The translations under genes were made by a program, and so were the position numbers. A stretch of DNA of 64,000 nt, taken from contig NZ_SJPT01000008.1 in NCBI RefSeq assembly GCF_007860095.1, positions 45,361 to 109,360 of the forward strand, read 5' to 3'. Of this stretch, positions 35,977 through 44,984 are shown piece after piece. How positions within the stretch are numbered: the stretch's first letter is position 1; every line of letters begins with the position of its first letter. Origin of the DNA: Novipirellula galeiformis. GTDB lineage: Bacteria; Planctomycetota; Planctomycetia; Pirellulales; Pirellulaceae. The notes beneath the pieces are model-generated. The model did not search any database. It saw nothing but the letters and a program-made list of their open reading frames with translations, and was not told the DNA's origin.

Positions 35977-36306
35977 CCGAGGCTCTCCCTCTGAGGGGCG
36001 ACAAGTGGAAGGCCAAAATGGCCCGTGTGGTATCTCGCAAACGTGCGTACCGTCACTATCGGCACATCTGGTATCATCGGTTGAGTCGTTTTGGTCTGCG
36101 ATTTTAAAGCGGAAATGTGTCACGATGATGGCTCACCCCCACCCTCGACTTCTCGGTTCCCCTCGCCTGCACCTATGATTGGGTGTTCGCCATGATTCCC
36201 TTGATGACGTTGCTATACTGGTTGCTATACTAGGAGCACGATCAATGGGGGGCTGCGTCCCTTGGTTTGTCGTCCCTTGGTTTGTCCTTTCAACTTGGTT
36301 CAATCT
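35977..36306. other. Divergent control region with two tandem duplications
   Basis: 330 bp between divergent genes. It contains GTTGCTATACT twice (36209-36219 and 36221-36231) and GTCCCTTGGTTTGTC twice, head to tail (36257-36286), the latter within the presumed leader of the gene at 36307. No gene is present. Confidence 0.65.
36201..36231 (+). promoter_or_regulatory. Candidate promoter with duplicated -10 hexamer
   Basis: TATACT occurs at 36214-36219 and again at 36226-36231 because a 12-bp unit is duplicated. TTGATG at 36201-36206 could act as the -35 for the second, with a 19-bp spacer, longer than the optimal 17. Either hexamer would give a transcript starting about 70-80 bp ahead of the ATG at 36307. 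Confidence 0.45.
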
Positions 36307-37740
36307 ATGTCGTTTCGTATTTTCACCACCTCTCTGCTCGTGTTCGCCGTGGGGGTGAGCAGTTTTGTGGGGACAAAAACTTTGGCTTGTCCCTTCTGTA
36401 ACGCGGTATCCCAAACGCTGCGTCAAGAAATGGCCGTCATGGACGCCGTGGTGATTGCCACCGCAGTCGACCGCGAATCCGCTCGTAACGAAGAAACGGG
36501 CGAAGTGCTGATGAAGATCGAAAAGGTGCTCAAGGGCGACACGCTTGTCAAAGTCGGCCAAGAGGTCAATGCGATCTATTACGGCGATGTCAAAGCGGGG
36601 CGGTCCTTTATGCTTTCCGGAGTCGATCCCCCTAAAATGCAGTGGTCGTGCCTGCCGCTCAGCGAGCGAGCCGAAGATTATGTGGTGAAACTCACCCAAC
36701 TGCCTGACGATGACCTGACTCGACTGCGTTTCTATTATCGCTTCCTGCAAGACGAAGAAACGATGCTCTCGCGAGACGCTTACGACGAATTCGCAACGAC
36801 ACCTTACCCGGTGATCAAAGCACTCGCACCGGAAATTGATCACGCCGCATTGGTTAGCTGGATTAATGACCCAGAAGCGACCGTTGAACGCCGCCGCTTG
36901 TATCTGACCTTGTTGGGGGTTTGTGGTGACGAAAAGGACCTGCCGATGCTCGAAGCCCAACTTCGCAGCACCCAAAAGAGCTCGCGCAGCGGTCTCGATG
37001 CGTTGGTCGCTTGCTATTTGACCCTGTCCGGCGAAAAAGGCCTCCCCGTGATCGACGAACTGTTCCTCAAGAACAGCAAGGCTCCCTACGCCGATACCTA
37101 CGCGGCGATCATGGCGATTCGTTTTCACGGGACCGAGGGCGAAGTGATCGATCGTAGTGCGTTGGTCGAATCGCTGCATCATGTGCTCGACCGAAAAGAC
37201 CTGGCCGATCTTGTCATTCCCGACCTCGCTCGCTGGAGCGATTGGAGCCAGGTCGACAAGATGAAGCAGTTGTTTATCGAAGCGGATGCCGACAACAACT
37301 GGGTTCGCGTCCCCGTCGTGAACTACTTACGCGCCTGTCCACTGCCCGAAGCGGACGCCGCACTCAAGGAGCTGGAGAAGGTCGATCCCGAAAGTGTCAA
37401 GCGAGCCAATACCTTTTTCGCGATTCCCGTTCCTGCCAAGGATACGACGGGCTCTAGTTCTTCGGTTATCCGAAAATCGAAGGATCGTGACTATGCCGTG
37501 CTCGGTCCCAATGCAGGCGATTCGAGCTCTCGCGACCGTGGGAGCTTGGCTGGCGCTACGGCCGCCAATTCGCCCGTGCTGGCGGCTTCCTTTGCTGCGA
37601 GAACCGGTGCGGTCCCCGCGAACCCTTGGCGGTTGGCTTACGTAGTTTCCTTGGCGCTCTCCACGATCATGATCGGGCAGTTTTTATTGCTTTCCGGTGG
37701 TCCCGCCGCTGTCATGATTCCTGTGGAAGGGCCTAAATAA
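36307..37740 (+). CDS. Secreted or membrane-anchored HEAT-like protein of planctomycete type
   Basis: 477 aa. A signal peptide (SLLVFAVGVSSFVGTKTLA) is followed immediately by a CPFCNAVSQTLRQEM motif, then an OB/beta-type section (VIATAVDRESARNEETGEVL, LKGDTLVKVGQEVNAIYYGD), a helical HEAT-like stretch (about residues 150-370), a low-complexity linker and a C-terminal helix (VVSLALSTIMIGQFLLLSGG). The CxxC right after the cleavage site could bind metal or form a disulfide. It starts at the ATG at 36307 and is followed after 32 bp by a CCFG-motif gene, so a shared transcript is likely. The function is unknown. Confidence 0.68.
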   Translation: MSFRIFTTSLLVFAVGVSSFVGTKTLACPFCNAVSQTLRQEMAVMDAVVIATAVDRESARNEETGEVLMKIEKVLKGDTLVKVGQEVNAIYYGDVKAGRSFMLSGVDPPKMQWSCLPLSERAEDYVVKLTQLPDDDLTRLRFYYRFLQDEETMLSRDAYDEFATTPYPVIKALAPEIDHAALVSWINDPEATVERRRLYLTLLGVCGDEKDLPMLEAQLRSTQKSSRSGLDALVACYLTLSGEKGLPVIDELFLKNSKAPYADTYAAIMAIRFHGTEGEVIDRSALVESLHHVLDRKDLADLVIPDLARWSDWSQVDKMKQLFIEADADNNWVRVPVVNYLRACPLPEADAALKELEKVDPESVKRANTFFAIPVPAKDTTGSSSSVIRKSKDRDYAVLGPNAGDSSSRDRGSLAGATAANSPVLAASFAARTGAVPANPWRLAYVVSLALSTIMIGQFLLLSGGPAAVMIPVEGPK

Positions 37741-37772
37741 GTTGCCGCGTCTTTCCCGATTCAAAGAAACCA

Positions 37773-38450
37773 ATGTCAGCTGAACTTCAAATGTCATCGT
37801 CTAGCGATGCGGTCGATTTCCCGTATCGTGCGGTCAGCCGAGCGGCAATTGCATCGATGATCTTCTTTGTCTTGGCGCTGCCAGGACTGATCCCCACCTT
37901 CTCGCCGCTGTTGATTTTGACAGCCGTGGGAGTGGCGGCAGGGATCGTTGGACTGCGAGCCACGAAGCAATTTCCCGACGAATTTGGCGGCGGGGCTCTG
38001 GCGAAATTTGGTTTGATCGCAAATGCCGCGTTGCTGCTTTGTGGGGTCTCGCTGCACGTCTATATTTACTTGACGGAAGTCCCCGAAGGCTACACGCGTG
38101 TTCCGTTTCAGGAACTCCAACAACCGCAAAGCGTGCCGGACTCGCCGACGCGATTTGCCTATGACATTGACGGCGAAAAAGTCTTTATTAAAGGCTACAT
38201 TCACCCCGCCTCGGGCGGCGGAGCATTGCGACAATTCATTCTCGTTCCCGACCTCGGGACCTGTTGCTTTGGGGGCCAGCCCAAAAGTAGTGACATGATC
38301 GAAGTCACCGTCGCGCATGGGAAAAATGTCAAAGCGGGGCTAACCAAACGAAAACTCGCTGGAAAATTCCAGCTCAATCGCGCTCCCCAGAAGCTGACTG
38401 ATTTTGACAACAACATCTTCTATCGACTAAAAGCGGACCAAGTCCGCTAG
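37773..38450 (+). CDS. Membrane protein with DUF3299-like CCFG domain
   Basis: 225 aa. Two or three N-terminal helices (AIASMIFFVLALPGLIPTFS, LLILTAVGVAAGIVGL, FGLIANAALLLCGVSLHVYI) lead to an extracytoplasmic domain with IKGYIHPASGGGALRQFILV, LGTCCFGGQPKSSDMIEVTV and KLAGKFQL. The CCFG motif and the beta-strand order match the protein encoded at 38575-39159, so the two appear to be diverged paralogues. The vicinal cysteines could bind metal or form a redox pair. It lies 32 bp downstream of the gene at 36307. Confidence 0.68.
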   Translation: MSAELQMSSSSDAVDFPYRAVSRAAIASMIFFVLALPGLIPTFSPLLILTAVGVAAGIVGLRATKQFPDEFGGGALAKFGLIANAALLLCGVSLHVYIYLTEVPEGYTRVPFQELQQPQSVPDSPTRFAYDIDGEKVFIKGYIHPASGGGALRQFILVPDLGTCCFGGQPKSSDMIEVTVAHGKNVKAGLTKRKLAGKFQLNRAPQKLTDFDNNIFYRLKADQVR

Positions 38451-38574
38451 AGTCGGGGCCTGTCCTCGCTCGGCGAGTCACTCGCATTGTCCGACCCCTC
38501 CCAAAAAAACGTCGGCCAATCGAACCCCGCGTGTTATCCCTCAACGTGCACTCCCCTTCCAAAGACAAATCGCC

Positions 38575-39159
38575 ATGCCTTGGTACAACACCGCACTTGC
38601 CCTCCTGGTCGTCGCCATTCCATCGGTCGTGTGGGCCGATTCACCGAAGTCGAGTGCGAACGAAGGGGCGTCCACGCGGTCCGCTTCCACTTCTCGGGAG
38701 AGGCCAATCGAGAAGGTGGCGGGGGTCGTCGAACGCAAAAGCAGTGAGGCGTCGATCGCCAAGGGAGACATTACCTTTGACGATTTGAAGTTTGAAATCG
38801 AGAAGGATGCCCCGTTTGCAAAGGAGGCGCTGTCGCAAGACGTCAAGCGACTCGATGGCATCAAGGTCAAGCTGCGCGGCTATATCCTGCCAAGCACCTT
38901 GTTCAAGGACACCGACATCAGCGAGTTTGTGCTCGTGCGTGATAACCAGGAATGCTGTTTCGGACCTGGTGCGGCGCTGTTTGATTGTGTGATTGTCGAG
39001 ATGCTCCCAGGCCAAACGACCGACTTTGTGACCCGCCCGGTGACCGTCGAAGGCAAGTTCAAGATCGATACGGAAAAGTACAAGTATCCCGGCGGCAAAG
39101 GCCCTCGCGGGGCAACTCATTTCGCGATCTTCAAGATCGACGGCATGACGGTCAAGTAA
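38575..39159 (+). CDS. Secreted DUF3299 domain protein
   Basis: 194 aa with a signal peptide (ALALLVVAIPSVVWADSPKS). The mature part has VKLRGYILPSTLFKDTDISE, then FVLVRDNQECCFGPGAALFD and FKIDTEKYKYPGGKGPRG, the pattern of DUF3299, a bacterial envelope family of unknown function. The CCFG motif is shared with the preceding gene product. The start is the ATG at 38575, 124 bp after the preceding stop. It is probably the third member of an envelope operon. Confidence 0.78.
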   Translation: MPWYNTALALLVVAIPSVVWADSPKSSANEGASTRSASTSRERPIEKVAGVVERKSSEASIAKGDITFDDLKFEIEKDAPFAKEALSQDVKRLDGIKVKLRGYILPSTLFKDTDISEFVLVRDNQECCFGPGAALFDCVIVEMLPGQTTDFVTRPVTVEGKFKIDTEKYKYPGGKGPRGATHFAIFKIDGMTVK

Positions 39160-39355
39160 TCAGCGGGATGCGGATGCTTCGGCATCGCTCACCTGCTAGC
39201 CAGGCTGCGTCAATGCGCCGGAGTCATCGGTACAGGACCTAACTACGCCACGTGATTGCGCCGAACTCGGTGTGATCATGCCGCAATCATTGCTTCGGAC
39301 GCGTCGCCGCGGAGGTGCTGTCACTCAAGGCCCACGTCGCGTTTAGGCAAAATCG

Positions 39356-39574
39356 CTACATCGCCGTTCGAAGCTGCGTTACTGCATCGGAAGTCAACGG
39401 TTTGCCGCCAATTCCCCAGTCCCCGCTGCTGACTTCCTCAACAATCACGACCGTCTTTTCACGTAGGCTTTCGCCCTCTACCGAGACGATCGCATCGGTG
39501 ACCCTCTCGATTATCTGTTGCTTTTCATCCGCAGAGAAAACGTGTTCGATCACTTTAATGGTTGCAAGTGGCAT
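39356..39574 (-). CDS. 4-oxalocrotonate tautomerase family protein
   Basis: 72 aa beginning M-P, so the catalytic Pro1 is available after methionine removal. The order of blocks (PLATIKVIEHVFSADEKQQI, RVTDAIVSVEGESLREKTVV, EEVSSGDWGIGGKPLTSDAV) is that of the short 4-OT-like tautomerases. The conserved second-module residues, including the loop SGDWGIGG, are present. The substrate is unknown; no aromatic-degradation genes lie nearby. The start is the ATG at 39574. Confidence 0.88.
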   Translation of the reverse strand: MPLATIKVIEHVFSADEKQQIIERVTDAIVSVEGESLREKTVVIVEEVSSGDWGIGGKPLTSDAVTQLRTAM

Positions 39575-39761
39575 CTAAAGCACTCCTTTCACGATCGAAG
39601 GTCGATTGAATCGCCATCATAATTTTAGGAGATTCAGCGAACGGGGACAAATCGTTGCCGTCTTTTCACGCTCCAAACCATGTGCCTCACATAACTGATG
39701 TTGGGTCGGCGTCGTCCACTTGCGGTGTGTATTCGCTTTGCCCGCGCGCCGCATTGAACGC

Positions 39762-40854
39762 CTAGCGTGTTGCCGGCGTTTCACGACCGAACGGTCCTGC
39801 GGGTAGCTCACCACAGGCTTGCAGGGCGAGGACCGCGAAGGCGCTGCCGACATTGGAGATCAGGTTGCCGCAATCTTTGACCGGGGACGGGGTGAACCAT
39901 TTACCGCTCTCACGCTGATTGGCGTGCATCCATTCGACGCCACGCTGCAACCGCGCGTCGTTCGCTGGCAATCCGAGTTCCCGGGCGATCACGATGATAA
40001 GCCCGGTGCCATAGCCATCGCTGGTCTTGGTTTGCAGCGGACGGTCGTCGGGGCGGGCGAGTCCCTTCCAATCGCTCAGTAGTGCGGAGGTGGACCAGCC
40101 GCCGTCCTCGAGTTGTAAGGCAAGCAGCTCCTGCAGCGTTGCGTCTGGATTCGTTGGCGATGCCGTCCACTCGCACCGAGCACCACGCGAGCATGGCACG
40201 ATGGTGTAGCGATTTTGGCGGATTGTCGTCAAAGTACTTGCGCAGCTTTTCAAGACCTGCGCGGGCCTGTGGCGTATCGGCGTACTCGTCCGGGGCGATG
40301 CCGACGGTCAGCGCGGCGAGCGTGAGGCCATAGTGATCGTCGATCTCCAATGGCGCGTAATCACAATCGGGCCAATTCCATCCGCCATCGGCTCGTTGGA
40401 TGGTCCACATGATCTCGAGCGTCTCTCACGCGACATCGCTCAGTTTTCCAGTGGTTTGCAGGTCATTGAAGGTTAACCCCGCAGCGACGACGATCGTCCA
40501 AAAACCGTGGCCTTCGGACAGCGTTCGCTGTTGCCAACGCTGCCGGCGATAGTCTTCGTAAAAACGACGAACTTCGCCTGAGTCTGGCTGGATCGTGCTG
40601 AGTGCGGGCCGCGCCGCTAGATAGAACAGATTGGTATGGCAGGTTGCGCACTTCTTGGTCTTTTGCCAGTTCAGTGCGGAGCGATCCAGGTATTAAGCAG
40701 CGTGGGTCGCGGAATACGCTTTCGCGATCGGCTCGTCGGGCGAGATCTCCGGTAAGCCTTCTTCCACGTCGTTCAGCGTGATCGGTTGTTGGCCGATCGC
40801 AGGGACGCCAACAAACATCAGAGCAGCGAAAAACGTCGGTAAAATCGGTCGCAT
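39762..40854 (-). pseudogene. Prenyltransferase/squalene-cyclase-repeat protein with CxxCH, inactivated
   Basis: The minus-strand reading begins with a signal peptide (MRPILPTFFAALMFVGVPA) at 40854. It runs into an in-frame TAA at 40693-40695, resumes in the same frame with LNWQKTKKCATCHTNLFYLA (a haem-binding CxxCH), meets an in-frame TGA at 40426-40428, continues with MWTIQRADGGWNWPDCDYAP, and shifts frame near 40150-40200 into LALQLEDGGWSTSALLSDW, ending at 39762. The DGGW repeats belong to the prenyltransferase/squalene oxidase superfamily, a type common in planctomycetes together with cytochrome motifs. Three independent lesions make function unlikely, although sequence error cannot be excluded. 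Confidence 0.78.
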
Positions 40855-41048
40855 CGCAGCAGGTTCCTTGGCAAGTGAGATGGGGCCAGTATAACGTTTT
40901 CTCACCACGCAAACCGATCCATCGCTGTGAAGCGGAACGGCGCACGCGGGCTGTCGATTGGATCGACCGCATGGTCCCCAAGGTGCGACGTGGGTCGTGA
41001 TTTACCGAGTATCGCTCCAATCTCGCTTGCTGACTCGTAAAGCGTTGC

Positions 41049-41399
41049 TTACTCGTCAAGCAACGCGGCGATGTTCTCAATCGGACGACCGATGGCCGCT
41101 TTTTGGTTGTGAACGACGATTGGACGTTCGATCAACTTTGGATGGGCGGCCAACGTGGCCAGCCACTCGTTGTCGGACAGCGATTTGTCGCCGAGCTGCA
41201 GTTCGGCAAACAGTTTCTCCTTTTTGCGAACCAGTTGTTCTGGTTTGATTCCCAGCATCTTGACGATTTTGCCAAGCTCCTTCTCGCTGGGCGGATGCTC
41301 CAGGTACTTCACTACATCAAATTGGATTCCACTCGATTGAAGCAGTTCCACCGCTTCGCGAGATTTGGAACAGCGAGGGTTATGGAAAATCGTTGTCAT
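41049..41399 (-). CDS. ArsC/Spx family thioredoxin-fold reductase
   Basis: 116 aa. The N-terminus MTTIFHNPRCSKSREAVELL carries a single active-site cysteine (C10, in CSKSR), followed by VVKYLEHPPSEKELGKIVKM and a C-terminal ERPIVVHNQKAAIGRP, matching glutaredoxin-dependent ArsC/YfgD-type arsenate reductases. The Arg-Pro near the end corresponds to the arsenate-binding region. No ars operon surrounds it, so detoxification is inferred from family only. The start is the ATG at 41399. Confidence 0.87.
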   Translation of the reverse strand: MTTIFHNPRCSKSREAVELLQSSGIQFDVVKYLEHPPSEKELGKIVKMLGIKPEQLVRKKEKLFAELQLGDKSLSDNEWLATLAAHPKLIERPIVVHNQKAAIGRPIENIAALLDE

Positions 41400-41831
41400 G
41401 TTTCGTTGATCAGTAATGAAAGGTTGGCGGGGAAGAAAGGTCAGTGCGGAGATTGCCCGTCCGAACCATCCGGTCGGTCGCAAACCCGCGGTGGTGAACG
41501 CCCGATTGTATTCGTAAATCGTGTTTCGGGCAGGGAGTCGGAAAGCGACCGTGTGCGGTGTTGATGTTGTTTCGAAAGCCTGTTTTTGTCGCGGCTCCGG
41601 TGCACCGAAGTGATTCTGTCACGCGATGAGACGCGTTGTAATGAACAAGTGCGAGCGGTGCGGGGTGCGTCTGGATTTGCTTGCCCCCTGAAACGGTGGG
41701 GTTCTCCTCGCTTGCTTGGACTTGTTGCATTGCGAAACGCCAGCCTATAGATTTGTAGGTGACTTTATGGACCCTATCTGGTCACGTTAGGCAACGTTGA
41801 CGACCTCAATCTGAATTTAAGGTAACCTCTG
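41400..41831. other. Spacer between arsC-like and lipoprotein genes
   Basis: 432 bp between divergent genes. I see no gene, no strong hairpin and no repeat family member here. Confidence 0.45.
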
Positions 41832-42260
41832 GTGCGATTGTTTGCGGTAACTGTATTCATGGCAGCGGTGGTGACTTTAACGGTATCGGGGTGTGGTCCG
41901 GCTGCGGACGGGCGCGTGGGGGTTTCGGGAAACGTCACGCATCGCGGTGAACCGCTCCCATCGGGCAATATTCAATTCGTTGCGGTCGATGGATCGCAGA
42001 TGGCCGGAGCGGCCATTGTCAACGGATCCTACGCCCTTGCCCCGGAGCAAGGCGTGTTTCCTGGCGAATTCACCGTTCGTGTCTCTGCGGCAAGTGAAGA
42101 TACCGCAGTTCCAGTCCCCGTCGAAGGAGAAGCCCCGGGCGATCCTAGTTTGTTTGCGCCCCGCCAAGAATTGATTCCTGACGAGTACAACGCACGCAGC
42201 ACGCTATCCACTCAGATCACGAGTGACGGGCCGAACACCTACGACGTCGAGATCCCATAG
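41832..42260 (+). CDS. Small planctomycete lipoprotein
   Basis: 142 aa, starting with a GTG at 41832. A signal peptide ends in the lipobox LTVSGC, so the mature protein is lipid-anchored at its cysteine (C21). The mature part is a beta-sandwich-like domain with NVTHRGEPLPSGNIQFVAVD, SYALAPEQGVFPGEFTVRVS and a C-terminal ITSDGPNTYDVEI, reminiscent of carboxypeptidase-regulatory-like folds. Such lipoproteins commonly sit next to DUF1559 genes in planctomycetes, and one follows 74 bp downstream here. The function is unknown. Confidence 0.8.
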   Translation: MRLFAVTVFMAAVVTLTVSGCGPAADGRVGVSGNVTHRGEPLPSGNIQFVAVDGSQMAGAAIVNGSYALAPEQGVFPGEFTVRVSAASEDTAVPVPVEGEAPGDPSLFAPRQELIPDEYNARSTLSTQITSDGPNTYDVEIP

Positions 42261-42334
42261 AGGATGCGAGACATTTTTGAGTAATTGCTTGTTGTTCTTT
42301 TTCTTACACTGGACTGAGGTCTGGGAGGCTGAAG

Positions 42335-43249
42335 ATGAAACGTCGAAATGGGTTTACGCTTGTCGAATTGTTGGTCGTGATTGCGATCATTGGCGTCTTG
42401 GTCGGGCTACTATTGCCTGCGGTGCAAGCCGCACGCGAGGCGGCGCGGCGGATGCAGTGCAGCAATAACTTGAAACAGGTTAGCTTGGCGATGCACAACT
42501 ACCACGACTCTTTTGGGTCGTTCCCGGCGGGTGCCTGGGGTTGGGGCTGGGGGACATGGGTCGTTGCTACGCTTCCCTACATTGAACAGGGGAGCTTGTA
42601 TGAGCTGTATGACCATGGCAAAAAGTATGACATCCCAGATACGTCAGGACGTTATAGCTCGACGACCAATCGGCAAGTGACCGAGCAGCGTCTCAGTGCT
42701 CATACTTGTCCCAGCGACATCCCGGGCACTTACTCAGAAATGCCGCTCCATAACTATGGTGCGAACTTTGGCAACACCGATTATGCCCAGGCCGCCAACC
42801 TGAATGGCGTCGTGCACGGCGGCGCGCCCTTTCGAGTGGTCAACAACGGTGATCAGGATATTTTCAAAAAGTTCCGCGATGTCATCGACGGCACCAGCAA
42901 TACTTTTCTGTTTGGCGAAATTTTGCAAGGCTTGGCTTCCAACGATCTTCGTGGGATGTCGTGGTGGGGGATCAATAGCAACTTCACCACCTATCTGCCC
43001 CCCAATACTAGTCTGCCCGATCGCTTGCACACGACGAGCTATTTTACAAATCAACCGGAGATGAATCTCCCCTGCGCGGTATCGACGACGACCGATCCCA
43101 CCATGTTCGCCGCGCGGAGCCGCCACCCCGGCGGTGTTCAAGTCGGGTTATGTGACGGTTCCGTCCGGTTCATCACTGACTCGATCAACTTGAATACCTA
43201 CCGAGCACTCAGTACCACTCAAGGAGGCGAGGTGGTGGGCGAATATTGA
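42335..43249 (+). CDS. DUF1559 prepilin-like protein
   Basis: 304 aa. The N-terminus MKRRNGFTLVELLVVIAIIG is a type IV prepilin/pseudopilin methylation signal (cleavage after G in NG|FTLVE), followed by QAAREAARRMQCSNNLKQVS, the DUF1559 signature. The C-terminal SRHPGGVQVGLCDGSVRFIT is equally typical. Planctomycetes encode many of these; they are thought to build pilus- or secretion-like assemblies, but few are tested. The ribosome-binding site GGGAGG lies 7 bases ahead of the ATG. Confidence 0.92.
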   Translation: MKRRNGFTLVELLVVIAIIGVLVGLLLPAVQAAREAARRMQCSNNLKQVSLAMHNYHDSFGSFPAGAWGWGWGTWVVATLPYIEQGSLYELYDHGKKYDIPDTSGRYSSTTNRQVTEQRLSAHTCPSDIPGTYSEMPLHNYGANFGNTDYAQAANLNGVVHGGAPFRVVNNGDQDIFKKFRDVIDGTSNTFLFGEILQGLASNDLRGMSWWGINSNFTTYLPPNTSLPDRLHTTSYFTNQPEMNLPCAVSTTTDPTMFAARSRHPGGVQVGLCDGSVRFITDSINLNTYRALSTTQGGEVVGEY

Positions 43250-43338
43250 GTCGGCATTCAGCCGCAAACGGCGTCAACCCAACGGGCATCGGAAGCGTCG
43301 GCAACGACGCGGGGAAGCAAAGCGGGAAGAGGCGAATC

Positions 43339-43398
43339 CCCTTGCTTTGCGAATCCCTTGCTTCGCGTGCCCCTTGCTTCGCGAATCCCTTGCTTCGC
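43339..43398. repeat. Four 16-bp-period repeats
   Basis: CCCTTGCTTCGC (first copy CCCTTGCTTTGC) at 43339, 43355, 43371 and 43387, spaced exactly 16 bp, with GAAT or GTGC between. It lies in the 202-bp gap between the DUF1559 gene and the dehydrogenase gene. Confidence 0.9.
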
Positions 43399-43451
43399 TT
43401 GATAGGCACCGCCGAGGATTTCGCCGACGGGGTTATCTCGCCGGCGGTCTG

Positions 43452-44948
43452 CTAATCTTTGCGGCCCAAGATCGTTCGCATCGACGAGGAGACGTCCGGG
43501 TGTTCATAAACCCGGTCGATCATCTCTGCATAGACTTTGCTGAACCGTTCATTTTCGGCCAGATCGCCAAATACCGACTTCAGTTTCAGGAACGACAATT
43601 TGTCATCACCCGTTCCTTTGGCGGCCTTGTGCAAGTCATCTTTTAGCTTGTCCACGATTTCCAGTGGCTTGCCATGCTGGTCCACGCCTCGGTCGCTGTA
43701 GAAACACCAAGTGGCGATCACCAACGCCGCATATTGGACGCTGCCACCGCGCTGCAGATTCTCCATGACCGTCGGGATCAAGAACACAGGAAGTTTGCTG
43801 GAGCTTTCCAGACAGATCCGTGGAAGGCTGTCTTTAATATTCGGATTCCCGAATCGTTCGATCAGAGTCTCTTTGTAGGCATCCAGATCGATGCCAGCGA
43901 CGGCGTCCAGCGTGGGCGTCGCTTCGAGGTCCATGAACGCGCGTAGATACGTGGCAAAAAGTTTATCAGTCACACACTCATCGATGGTTTCGTAACCAAA
44001 AACCGACCCCAGAATTCCCAGCACGCTATGGCCCGCATTGAGCAACCGGAGCTTCATCGTTTCGTAGGGAGTGACATCGGGGACGAACTGAACCCCGACC
44101 TTTTCCCATTCCGGCCTGCCATTGGAAAAGCGGTCCTCGATAACCCATTGGCAAAACGGTTCGCAAGTGACCGGCCATTCATCCTGCAAACCCAATTGAT
44201 CGCTCAGGTACTTGATATCGGCTTCCGTGGTCACCGGGGTGATTCGATCGACCATTGCATTGGGGAAACAAACCTCGCTCTCGATCCACTCGGCCAGTTC
44301 GGGATCCTGTCTGCGTGCAAAACCCAGTAGCATTTTTCGGGTCAGGTTTCCGTTGTGCTGGATGTTGTCGCAGGACTGGACCGTAAATGCTGGCAGCCCC
44401 AGGTCTCGCCGTTTTCGTAGGGCGGCCGTTAGGTATCCGAACACCAATTTGGGATGGGTCGGGTTCTCGACATCGTGCTGCGCATCAGGGTTGGTGAAAT
44501 CGAATTCGCCGGTGTTGGTATCCATGTTGTAGCCGCCTTCGGTGATCGTCAGCGAAACGATTCTGGTATCGGGACTCGCCATGGCGTCGATCACTGCCAT
44601 GGGGTCGTCACACCCTAATAGGAATCCCATCAGCGACCCCATCACCCGATTTTCGATCTTTCCATCGGCGTGTTTAAGAATCAACGTGTACAGAAAATCT
44701 TGCTGCTCGAGCACGGCAGCAATTTTGCGATCCTCTGGCCGCAAGCCGACGCCGCAAATCCCCCACCCCGACGCGTCTCCGGTCTTCAGCAACGCATCGG
44801 TGTAATAGGCTTCGTGCGAACGATGGAACCCACCCACCCCCACATGCACGATCCCAGCGGTCAAGCGGCTACGATCGTATTGGGGACAAATGATTTCGCC
44901 GGACAGCTGCGGGAGGTTTTTCTGATTCAATGGAGTCGAGTGGTTCAT
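43452..44948 (-). CDS. Mannitol dehydrogenase family polyol oxidoreductase
   Basis: 498 aa, a long-chain NAD(P)-dependent polyol dehydrogenase. VHVGVGGFHRSHEAYYTDAL carries the Rossmann glycine motif; TITEGGYNMDT and MKLRLLNAGHSVLGILG hold the catalytic lysine and the Asn/His that polarise the substrate carbonyl (KxxxxNxxH). Members interconvert mannitol/fructose, tagaturonate/altronate or fructuronate/mannonate; the length is closest to mannitol 2-dehydrogenase, but the substrate is not fixed. It is 36 bp downstream of the permease gene on the same strand, almost certainly one operon. Confidence 0.9.
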   Translation of the reverse strand: MNHSTPLNQKNLPQLSGEIICPQYDRSRLTAGIVHVGVGGFHRSHEAYYTDALLKTGDASGWGICGVGLRPEDRKIAAVLEQQDFLYTLILKHADGKIENRVMGSLMGFLLGCDDPMAVIDAMASPDTRIVSLTITEGGYNMDTNTGEFDFTNPDAQHDVENPTHPKLVFGYLTAALRKRRDLGLPAFTVQSCDNIQHNGNLTRKMLLGFARRQDPELAEWIESEVCFPNAMVDRITPVTTEADIKYLSDQLGLQDEWPVTCEPFCQWVIEDRFSNGRPEWEKVGVQFVPDVTPYETMKLRLLNAGHSVLGILGSVFGYETIDECVTDKLFATYLRAFMDLEATPTLDAVAGIDLDAYKETLIERFGNPNIKDSLPRICLESSSKLPVFLIPTVMENLQRGGSVQYAALVIATWCFYSDRGVDQHGKPLEIVDKLKDDLHKAAKGTGDDKLSFLKLKSVFGDLAENERFSKVYAEMIDRVYEHPDVSSSMRTILGRKD

Positions 44949-44984
44949 GCGATTCTCGTTGTGTCTTGATAATTCAGGAACGGT

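Noticed and set aside
36133..37182. A 349-codon minus-strand frame
   Set aside because: It is antisense to the signal-peptide protein at 36307-37740, with no motif of its own.
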